Source: Lingula anatina (taxonomy: Eukaryota; Brachiopoda; Lingulata; Lingulida; Lingulidae). Taken from it: a stretch of DNA of 64,000 nucleotides. The stretch lies in contig NW_019775450.1 of assembly GCF_001039355.2 (NCBI RefSeq), positions 69,649-133,648 of the forward strand. Reading direction: 5' to 3'. Below the pieces are notes generated by a model. The model was given only the letters and a program-made list of their open reading frames with translations, did not search any database and was not told where the DNA came from. The position numbers were made by a program, and so were the translations under genes. Below, one piece after another: positions 11,683 through 24,100 of this stretch (position 1 is the first letter of the stretch; the number at the start of each line of letters is the position of its first letter).

Positions 11683-13768
11683 CTACTCTTCTTTCTTGTC
11701 CTGTTCTGATGACCCACTGCCACTGCTCTCGTCGCCAGCGTCGTCCAGTTTTGATCTCTGTTGGTGCCACATGTCTGCGTACGCCTTGTTCAGGGCTAAC
11801 AGCTCTTCATGCCTGAGAATGGAACATTTTATCTCTTAGTCAACAGAAAAATCTACAGCAAATTGCATGTATAATTATGAGAATATATCTGCTTTTAGTC
11901 CAAGAATCAAACAAATCCTACAGTAATCAGATAAAGAAATCACAATGCATCATGTTGTTCAGTTAGCTAGCACTACATTATTCAAAACTAATATCTATCT
12001 TCCCCTTTGACTAGCTAAATCACTCACATTCCCCTCCCTGTGACATCCCCTTAAATTAGAACACCTGAATTACTTACACTCCCCTCTCAAAGATCTCCCC
12101 TTATTTTTAAGATTCTGAATCATTTATGTTCCCCTCTCAAAGATTTCCTCTTAAATTTGAGATTCTGAATCACTTACATTCCCCTCTCAAAGATATCCCC
12201 TTAAATTTGAGGTTCTGAATCACTTACGTTCCCCTCTCAATGATCTCCCCCTCGTGCACCACCAGGATCTGATCAGCATGAATGATGGTGGACAGACGGT
12301 GTGCCACGACCAAAGTGGTTCTGTTATCACAGATTTTAGCAAGAGAACTCTGAATATTTCTCTCTGTCTTTGTGTCAAGGGCAGACGTTGCCTAGAAAAT
12401 AAAAAAAGAGCTCTTAATTATCTTTTTTGAACATTTTTTGTTTTTTTTTATCCTTACTGCATACTTCTGTCTTCTCTTCTGTTACAACTCAGCAGAAATT
12501 CTAAATAAATATTGTTGAAACCTTGAATTAAAAGAGCATAAAAGCTATTACTATAAATATCATGAAAAAAGCAAATGAGGTGAAATTTAAGTTCTACAAG
12601 TACCTCATCTAACAAGACAATGGCTGGATTTTTCAGCATCGTCCTCGCAATGGCAACTCTCTGTTTCTCTCCTCCACTCAACTTCAGTCCCCTCTCACCA
12701 ACCACTGTTTTGTAACCTGGTATTCATGGACAAAATAAATAGAGTCAAAAAATTTAATAAGACACTGAAACTACCTTATTTCACATCCAGTTGAAGTTTG
12801 CAGAATAAATTGTTTAAAACAAAAGCCTTCCTTTCGAAAAAAAAAACAAAAAAAAAAAACAAAAAAAAAAACAATACAATCTCATACAATCTTTTGGTTC
12901 AAAATCACTATGTAAGATCTCTCACTAGCCAGTTTATCTATCTTCAAACATGGATTTATGGCAACCTACAGTAAATACAAAGACAGGTGTACATGTACCA
13001 GATGAAAACCTCAGCAGAAACATTGTAAACTGAAACATCATTTCTTAGTCTTTCCTGTTTTCATCCATCAAGCAAGTAGCTTACCTTCGGGGAAGGTTTG
13101 AATTCTGTCATGAATGTCTGCAGCTGCTGCTGCACTCTCCACATCTGGGTCTCCTGCCGTGACACGACCATAGCGGATGTTATATCTACAGTATAAAATT
13201 AATTGTATTAGTTTAAGTAACATACCAGAAAGTACTTAGCAATGAAAGAATGATTCAAACTTTATGAAAACTTAACATTTCTAGAGGTTTCTGTATGTGG
13301 TACAAAAAGAATATCTTCATTGGAATACACAAATATGTTTAATCGATGCAGACTTGTTCCAAGCAAGTACTACTGAAACATATCACAAGATGTGAAAAGG
13401 GCTTAAGACAATGGTGAATAAGAAGATGTTTCAGATTTGGATTATGGTCGTTGTGTGAGATAAGACTCTCTACACTATGAGAGCTAACACACTAGGTCAA
13501 TTGGTATTCTAGCAATAACACTTTCCTCAATTGTGTTAGTTGAGACAGACCTCACACAATGAGTGTACTGGTGATCCTACCTTATGTCATTATTGAACAG
13601 CACTGTATCCTGTGGCACCACACCTATGGCCTTCCTCACACTTTCCTGCTGAACCTGAGTGAGGTATAAAAAACTGTTTAAAATGTATTTTATCAGTACA
13701 CACATGGTCATTTTAGTAATTTTTTTTATAGAAACATGTAGGCGCCTCCTTCTCATTTTCATCAAGGA

Positions 13769-13817
<49 letters not shown>

Positions 13818-14591
13818 GCAATGGTGTGAGTAAAAATACAGATAAATAATTTATATTTTTAAAAATTGGTATCCAATGACCAAAAATAAATACACTGGTT
13901 TTTTAATAAATAATTTCAAAAGAATACAAGAGAAATAAAAATTAATACACTATATAATGACCAGCAGAAACTAACGTACTGAAGTCTTGAGCATTATACC
14001 ACCTGGGATAAACGACTTAATTTAGAAAACTACCTACCTGGCTGATATCCTGGCCATCAATACGTATTGTCCCCGAAGTGACATCATAGAACCTGAACAA
14101 CAACCGTATGATAGTGCTCTTACCACTACCAGAGTGGCCTACCTGTCATCAAGATTATTACTAAATAAATCACTAAATCAATATATTTATTTTTCAAATG
14201 AAGGCTTACAAACTTATAAATGTATTGTTGAAAATGCTAAAATCCACAGTGTTAATTAAAAATTATCCACCAAATGTATCGTAAATTATATTTAAAAATT
14301 AAGTTTTTCAGATAAAAGAATTCATATGTATATGTGGTTCTTAGTTTATAAATGGAACTCTCTGGCCATAGGATACAAAAATGTTAATATATCATGAAAC
14401 TTTTCTTTTCATGCTGTGACCTCCACTAATAATGAGGAAATTCTATTAGCACTGTGTTTTTTTCAAGAATTGAAAATCAAAATATTATTTTAAAATTATC
14501 AACTATAATCAATACTCACCAAAGCATAAGTCTGGCCTGGAGGGACAACAAATGTCACATCTTTAAGGATCTCTTTGCTGAAGGAAAATAT

Positions 14592-14646
<55 letters not shown>

Positions 14647-15386
14647 TTTGGAATAGAATTCTTGTAATTCTACAGTGCCCATTTTATATATGCTCATTTT
14701 ACAATTTTTCTTGACTGGAACAAAGTGACCTTGCTGTTCCTGATTCATGTCCCAAGAATATGTACTAATACATACAGGATGAAAATATCTTGAAGATCTC
14801 TTAAGAAAAGTAAACTTCCATTTTTTTGCCCATTCTGATTCAAGCCAATTTCTTTTTTGGTATAGAATTTAACTTCAACTCTTCATCAAATATTTTTGAA
14901 AACAGTTACAGACTAAAAAAACAAGCCATTACCTTGGCTCATAGTGGAAACCAACATGGCTGAACTCTATCATCCCTTTAGTGACCACCAACTCTGCGGC
15001 ACCTGGGACATCCTTCACCTATTAGAAATCAAATCAGTATAATGTTCATCAGCTCAATTCTACATCTAACAATAATTACCGATTTATATGTAAACCTTAT
15101 TGACTGTATATGCAGCTTTGAATACTACACTGTACAGTGACTGTATGTTTGTATAACAACATTATTTGAAGTTATTTAAAACAAACAAGTAAATAACACA
15201 CATGAATAACTATCAAATTACTATCAAAGTAGTAATTTAAATGCGTGTGATCCAACTCCTTACTTATATATGCAGAAGATTTATCAAGATCATATAATGG
15301 CTTTTTTTCATTTGTGTAGTGAAAGGTCTATTTTTTCTCTAAATTAGATAACTGCCTTAAGAGACTTAAATATAAGGACCTTTAAT

Positions 15387-15417
<31 letters not shown>

Positions 15418-18400
15418 CCGTTCTCATTTACATGCTATTCTGAACCAGTTTCAAGTAAAACAACTAACACCCTCCTTCAACTGATTAACTAACTGCTCAC
15501 CTCTTGCTTCTCTTGTAGAAGATCAAACATATTTTCCATATCAATAAAAGACTGTTGGATCATCCTAGTTTATAAATAAAAATGATAATTACAAGATAGT
15601 TAAATGGGAAACAATATTAGAACATCTGTATAACTAAATACTGTTTTCAATTTAAATATTAAAATGTAAAGTTTTTAAAAAAGTTGTCTTGTTTGAGTGA
15701 GTGATTTGCTACAAGTACCTCTTCCTCAGCTGTACTGGAACATTCAGAATTCACTCTGTACCAACTGTTTATTTAAATGTAAAGGTATAATGAAAGGATA
15801 TCACCCTCTCATCCTCCCATAGAAAACCATAGGAAAAAAAAAAAAAAAGGATGCAATCCCATGATAAGATCCACCCCAACCCATACAAAAATTACTGGGA
15901 TAACTTTTTTCAATTTTTTCATTCACCATAATCCCATTACCTATAATATGTCCCAAACCAGTTAAGGGGCATATAAAGCTGTATGATGTAGGTGGCAAAC
16001 AGCACGTAGTCCCCCACAGTGAGGACCCTGTTTCCTATGTTAAAGTTCTCAGCCACCAGCCAGGCACACAACATGGAGCCTGCCAGGAGACCAACATGGA
16101 TCACCAGGTTCTGGACGGTGTTCAGGAGGTTTAGAGAAGCCGTAGATATCCACTCTGCTTTCTGGAAGAGTGAAATAAGAGAGAGATAACACTGGCCTTA
16201 TAAATGATGCTTGCAACATGAATAATTTTTATATTAATGTATCTGCCATGAAATTGTGGCTTAATACTTGAGCAATAGCAATTATATTTAATTCAATTAC
16301 ACTGCACTGTTATACTGGTAAGTATGCAATTACCTGATAGTCCACAAAAGCTTCATTGTATCTCTCTACTTCAAAATCTGCAGCACCATAATATTTCACC
16401 TGAATAATAATAATAAAATAATAATAATAATAACCTACATCTTTTACAATAACCACAAACCCGGTCTGTAGAAATTTCTATGTATGGACAATCAAATATT
16501 ATACTAAGTAAAATCTAAAGAAAACAAATTTACACAAATATTGTCAAAAAAAAAAAAAAAAAATCAAATAAATGTAATTAGATAGCCTTTTTCACACTTC
16601 CATTGTAACTGTGAGCTCATTGTTTTTTAATTGAGCAATTAATGATCCTAAACGTACTGCGAGTCAGCAAAAGTAATATTCTTTACACAGTTTTAGCAGG
16701 ACATACTATAATTGCTTATTGAAAATCCTATTTAAAAACAAACTCACAGTTTCAAAATTGAGCAGTGAATCAACTCCCCGAGCATTTCGCTGGTTGTCTA
16801 AAATATTCATCTGTCGTCTGTATTTTGTTCTCCACTCTGTCACTACTATAGTCATAACTAGAATGAGAATGGCCTCAGGTAATTAATAAAATGTTTCAGG
16901 AACTTTTCCATCCTTATTACATTTACATGTACAATATGTCCTTCACCTGAACAGGTAATTCAGTTGTGACCAAGTCTGTCAGAATGAACAGACGAAACAG
17001 TCAACAGGTAAATCAAAATTTCAGGATCTAGCATAAATGAAACCTATCTGACTAATATGTTGCAAGTCAAAAGAATTATTAGTAGATGTCATATTATACT
17101 GAGAACAGGTACAGAGCCTCCTCTAGACCCCCCCTTACCAACCACTTAGCAATGTAATGCCAAAAAGTCATTTTGAATTGTTTGACCTGGTCTAAAAAAT
17201 GGTGATTTCTTGACTTTGGGTAAGTTGTATAAGTGATGTGATAAGTACAAAAAGATAATTTTATTACTGTAAATCATAACAAAACACCTCTAATAACAAT
17301 TCTAAATCTAAGAACAACTTTTCTGATTTAACTGTACCATAATTGTTGCAAAAATGAAAGCTGTGTCCCCCAAAATTATAATAAAAGAAACAATAATATA
17401 ATTCATTATAACAAAAATAAATAAACACAGCAGAAGGCTTACTCACCCAGATATAAAACCATGGTGAAGAGAACTATGAGCCCAAACCACCAGTTAAATG
17501 CAGATAAAAAGTACACCACGGCAATTATAATATCAGCAATGGTGGGCAAGATGTTGAATAACACATAGCTGAAATAATCAAAATTCCACGCCAACATAAC
17601 TTAAAAGCTGAAGCAAGTGTTATTCAGAAATGTAGAATTCTAAAATTGTTAAAGATGTAAAATTGACATTTTTTAAGATATTCTTCAAATGAAAAAAAAA
17701 GTACAAGATGGCTTTATAAATTTAGTACATGTATGATTTCATTGTTAAATACCTGAAAAGGAGAAAAATCCTTAACCTCAATTATGTGCAATATTCATTT
17801 TAAATTAAAAACAATTTAAGTACTAACTTTAGAATACTATTAACACTAGTAGTTCCTCTGTCCATAATACGCAGGACCTCTCCTGTTTTCCTGTTTAAAT
17901 GCCATCGCAGGGACAGCCTGAAATGATATGATATACATGGGATCATGTTGCACAGTGCCCTTAATGAGGATGCATATTAAACGTTTTTCAGAGTTCATAT
18001 ATGGGCTACAGTTGTATTTTGATTATATGATGTAATGTTACAGGTTAGACTAGCTTTGTCATGGCTGTAAAAAAACATAATTGTTCCTGATACCACTAGG
18101 TTTCATTTTTTAAAAATTAAGCTAAAACAAACTGACAATATCCTTTACATGTAAAAGTGGCTGCATTCTGTAATCCAACAAATTATAAGCAGATATTATT
18201 AATAAGAGGGAGTCTCAGACTCATATATTAATTGTCACTGTCTCAAGGCTCAGACAGATGGACCTATGGGAACTCACCCATGAAGATGACCAAACAGCTT
18301 GACCGCCATCTCTCTGGTGGTATACTGCTGGACGCCTATCCACATAAATGTCCGCAGGTTGTTGATGACACCTATCGATCCTGAAGAGTGGAGGGGAAAT

Positions 18401-19150
18401 GGTCACTGGCAGTGGTGAGGTGATAATAACAGTTCTCTTAAGATGAAATATTATCAAAGGTGATCAGGAATCATGTAAAAATATTCATGAATTCAATGAG
18501 ATTTTAATAAATTGAAGGCAGAAAATGAAACCACCCTCAAAAATGAGAAATATATACAGAGATTATAAGTCACATAGTTTTCCATAAATTGAATTAACGA
18601 TAAAAAGTGCCTGTCATTGACACTGATGCCAACACATTCACAATGCAGTCATTATCAAAAATTCTCAAATAATAAAAAATTATAACACTTTCCAGTATCT
18701 TAAGCTCAATAATAATTTAAAAAAAACTGAAAAAATTACTTGCCTGTTCCTCCCCCTTGCAAAAACCTCAGTCCAACATATATCAAGATAAACTGCCAGC
18801 AAAACTGGTGGTTGGTCAGAGCATCAACTAGTGAAGTGGAGAGACCAAAACATTTATGTGAAATAAATTGAAGGCATTTTATGTCACAATTGCTGTTACC
18901 AACTGATTATTAGTGTGTCTTTTAAGTCTTAAATTAAAAAAAAAACTTCCATATACTAGTACTATAAGTATTACTAACCAAACTTCATATAATTAAGCGC
19001 CTCTCCTTGGTTCATTTCTGACACATATATATACACCAGCTTTAAATGCAATATGGGTTATTGTGTAAATGAACCATACTTGACTGAACAAACAGTGACA
19101 CTTCTATCATCTTATCTCTGCATTTGCCAGACACACACAAACACACGTGC

Positions 19151-19233
<83 letters not shown>

Positions 19234-21054
19234 NGCCCTCCAAAATTATTATAAAAAAACAAAAATATAATTCATTATAATAAAAATAAAGAAACACAGC
19301 AGAAGGGTTACTCACCCAGATATAAAACCATGGTGAAGAGAACTATGAGCCCAAACCACCAGTTAAATGCAGATAAAAAGTACACCACGGCAATTATAAT
19401 ATCAGCAATGGTGGGCAAGATGTTGAATAACACATAGCTGAAATAATCAAAATTCCACGCCAACATAACTTAAAAGCTGAAGCAAGTGTTATTCAGAAAT
19501 GTAGAATTCTAAAATTGTTAAAGATATAAAATTGACATCTTTTAAGATATTCTTCAAATGAAAAAAAAAAGTACAAGATGGCTTTATAAATTTAGTACAT
19601 GTATGATTTCATTGTTAAATACCTGAAAAGGAGAAAAATCCTTAACCTCAATTATGTGCAATATTCATTTTAAATTAAAAACAAATTAAGTACTCACTTT
19701 AGAATACTATTAACACTAGTAGTTCCTCTGTCCATAATACGCAGGACCTCTCCTGTTTTCCTGTTTAAATGCCATCGCAGGGACAGCCTGAAATGATATG
19801 ATATACATGGGATCATGTTGCACAGTGCCCTTAATGAGGATGCATATTAACCGTTTTTCAGAGTTCATATATGATAATATATGGGCCACAGTTGTATTTT
19901 GATTATATGATGTAATGCTACGGAGTAGACTAGCTATGTCATGGCTGTAAAAAACATAATTGTTCCTGGTACCAGTAGGTTTCCTCTTCAAAAAATTAAA
20001 CTAAAACCAACTGACAATATCCTTTTACATGTTTAAGTGCCTGCATTCTGTAATCCAACAAATTATAAGCAGACATTAATAAGAGCGAGTCTCAGACTCC
20101 TATATGAAATTGTCACAGTCTCAAAAGTCAGACAGATGGACCTACGGGAACTCACCCATGAAGATGACCAAACAGCTTGACCGCCATCTCTCTGGTGGTA
20201 TACTGCTGGACGCCTATCCACATAAATGTCCGCAGGTTGTTGATGACACCTATCGATCCTGAACAGGGGAGGTGAAATGGTCACTGTCAGTGGTGAGGCA
20301 ATAATAACAGGTCTTATGATGAATTATTATCAAAGGTGATCAGGAATCATGCAAAAATGTTCATGAATTCAATGAGATTTTAAAAAATTGACGGCAGAAA
20401 ATGAAACCACCCTCAAAAATGAGAAATATATACAGAGATTATAAGTCACATAGTTTTCCATAAATTGAACTACTGTAACAATAAAAAGTGCCTGTCATTG
20501 ACATTGATGCCAACATATTCACAATGCAGTCATTATCAGGCATTCTCAAATAATAAAAAATTATAACACTTTCCAGTTTCTTAAGCTCAATAAAAAAAAA
20601 AAAAAAAAAAACTGAACAAATAACTTGCCTGTTCCTCCCCCTTGTAAAAACCTCAGTCCAACATATATCAAGATAAACTGCCAGCAAAACTGGTGGTTGG
20701 TCAGAGCATCAACTAGAGAAGGGGAAAGAGCAATATATTTATGTGAAATAAATTGAAGGCATTTATGTCACAATTGCTGTTACCAACTGATTATTAGTGC
20801 ATCTTTTAAGTCTTAGATTGAAAAAACTCCAAAATTACACTGAATTCCACATACTAGTACTATTACTAACCAAGCTTCATATAATTAAGTGCCTCTCCTT
20901 GGTTCATTCTGACACATATATATATATATATATATATATACACCAACTTTAAATGCAATATGGGTTGTTGTTGTAAATGAACCATACTTGACTGAACAAA
21001 CAGTGACACTTCTATCATATTATCTCTGCATTTGCCAGACACACACAAACACAC

Positions 21055-21106
<52 letters not shown>

Positions 21107-24100
21107 AAATAAAAGAACAGCTGAGCCACTAACCAATATCTTTGCTGTAAATTGGCACATACAGGTTGACCACTCTCCCTGCCACCAGCAGCAAGGCACA
21201 CAGGAGGACAAACAGCTGTAACAAGGGGTTCTTCTTGGGCCAAATGAAGGGCCACAGTTTGCGCAGCTTCCACAGCATACCCCGCCATGTTGACTTCTGT
21301 CTCTGAGACGTGGAGGACTGCTGAAAAAGAAAATTGCAGTAATTTATTAAGTAGCGTGGGCAAACAATGAATAAACAAACTAATAATAAATTAATTAAAC
21401 GGATAAACAGATTCCCAGCTGAGTGTGTGGGTGAGGGAAGGGATAAGATAAAGAATAAATTTATACAAAATTAAATGAGTGACTATTGCAGACAGGTGCT
21501 CATATCAGTACAACATGTAGCACAGGTAAATGACATTTGCTTTCAAAAACTTGAAAATATTTTAGAAATATTCAGTAACATTTTCTACCTTATCTAAGAT
21601 TTGGGTGAAAAATAGTATTTGGTTAAATAAGAAAAGACCTTAATTGACCCCACAGCTGATGATTTGATCATGATGCAAATTTTTCTAAGCCAAACCAAGG
21701 ACCTCCTTGGCCTACAACATACTGCTCTCTCTTGGTTTACCTTTTCTACGTCATACGTCACCGCAGCTAATGTAGAACAGAAGGGTTTAACCAGACAACA
21801 CACGACTCTCTGTATGGTCTTCACCACTATTTCCACACATATGAGCCTGAATATTCTGGTAAGCATTTTTAACCAACATCTGAAACCTAAACTTATTCAA
21901 AATATCCCAGTTGGTCTCACAAACTACAGCCTAGTATATAAAAAAAATTATTTTCAAAAATGCGACTTTCCAGCATGTTCATTTCCTGTATAAACAGGTA
22001 GTTTAACTATAAACTGGTTGCTTTTCCTTTGATATTCTTCTAATTTACATGACAGTTTCTAGAAATTCTTGTAAAATTTCATTCTGTATCTGAATCTTTT
22101 TTGAATCTTTTCCTTGCAACAATACCAGTACACACTCAGGTAACTGACAACCTCTAGCACTGACAGCTAATGGATAATGGTAATCAACACAGACAGCAAC
22201 AACTGGGTTCTACATTAGTGTACCCATATCTTTCTTTTTTTTTTTCAGTATTTTAGGTCAAGCTCAATGCAGATATTATGTATTTATTCTATTAAATATG
22301 ACAGTGCTTTGTTAATTCTAAATACTGCTGTGGTTGGAGAGATGGTGCACTTCAGAGCTGTCACACTCTGTGAAAATGAAAATGGGGAGGAAAGGATCAT
22401 GATTTCACCTAAAATCAAACAAAGTAATGTGCCCTTCAAGGTTTAAAAAAATTGTTTTAATGCACAATTATCCCAACAAACATAAGTTAAGCACTAGAGC
22501 CAGAATCATGTTGTTGGGTCAAGATTTTCAGACATTCAAATCAAAAATTTGGATAAACCAGCCACAAATGTTAAAAAAAATAAATAAATAGCAAAGATGC
22601 TACATGTACTTATCCTAATTCTAATATTACATGTGTAAAACTACACACACTGGACAATAGAAGTGTCACCCCTGAATCAGAGTAATCAAAGTTATTAACC
22701 TGAAGAGGCGGAATATAAGCAATGTCAGAATATCGATACAGTTGAATTGTTCAGTCCGAACTGTTTCTTTTGTGAAATTTGATGTTAATAAAATGATCCC
22801 AGGGGCATATCATTCCACAGTCATTTATTCCCCCCAAAGTATTGGTTCAGTAGGGGTGACACTTCTATTGTCCAGTGTGTGTACATGTAAAGTAGGGAAT
22901 TGGGATGTGTGCTGTATGATACATGAAACAGAAATAATCAGATCTCTGGCCTGACTCAGCTAATTAATACATCTATAGAAAAATACAGATAAAAGCAATG
23001 TGTACAGACACTGAAACTACAGTAATTGCAATAAATTAATATGTACAGACAACAACTACAGTAAAATATACTTGACCTTTTCAATGGGCAAAAGTTATCA
23101 AACTTTCAGGTGCAAAATTTTATAAGCACAAAAATTATATTTCCATATAGCATATGTGGCACTTATACTGCATAGAATACAACTACACAGTATAGTACAG
23201 TAGCCATCTATTTAATATTGTTACTACCACTCAACAGAAGTGGAAGTTCTAATTTCAAGAAATTATGATGTAATAAAAATATTGTATCTGTAAAATTCAC
23301 AATATCCTCCCTTTGAAAAGACAGAGCAATTACTGTAACTGATGTGTCTGTACGTAAGGACTGAGTCCTGGTATTTTACTTACCTGCCCACTCTCCACAT
23401 CTGTCGTTCCATCCTCGTTAACAAGCAGACTGAAGGAAGGACTGGGCAGTCCGGGAGCACATAGACCAATGAAGAACAACAGTCCAGTGGAAATGTAACG
23501 GCAAACCCACAGACCAAATTCCACACGGTCTGATGTACTGAAAATGTATTATGTACTAGTAAACGTGCAGGTTGAGAATTTTTCTTTTTTCTAGTTATAA
23601 TAATACAAGTAATACTGCATTTAAAAGTAACTTGTCATGTAGGGTGCAGTTGGGCATTTTTTCCACTTTGCAAGTCACAAATACATTCCTGTATTTTTAT
23701 TCATTTACTTATTATATACTTTAATATTATTTTTGGGGGTGGGGGAGGGAGCGCAAGGGGACCTACTATATAAGCTATAAAGTTAGAGGTCTACATGCCC
23801 ATGTGCCTCCCCCCTCACTCCACTTATATGCACCATTACACACTTAGAGAAAATTCCCACAGATATTAAGATCGATTTATCCCCCTGAGGAGTCTCACTA
23901 AATTGCTTTCAACTTGGCCGGCTTAAATGTCTGTCACGTCTAGTAAAGCTGTTAGGGGGTAACTATCTTTACCCTAGCTGATTCGGTAGGTGTGACAGAC
24001 ATTTAAGCCTCTTGGGCTGACAGTAATTTTAGCGTGAACACCTAGGGAGTTAGGTCGATCCAGATGGATCGATCTAAATCTGTGGGAAAGCAGTCTTATA

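Noticed and set aside
17447-21320. A real 976-aa ABCB6 with doubled exons 4-7
   Set aside because: It would double half the membrane core. The single-copy model matches the normal family length, and the seam carries an 'n'.
20866-21378. 170-codon minus-strand frame
   Set aside because: It reads ABCB6 exon 3 in a wrong frame and then translates the GA microsatellite as Ser-Leu repeats.
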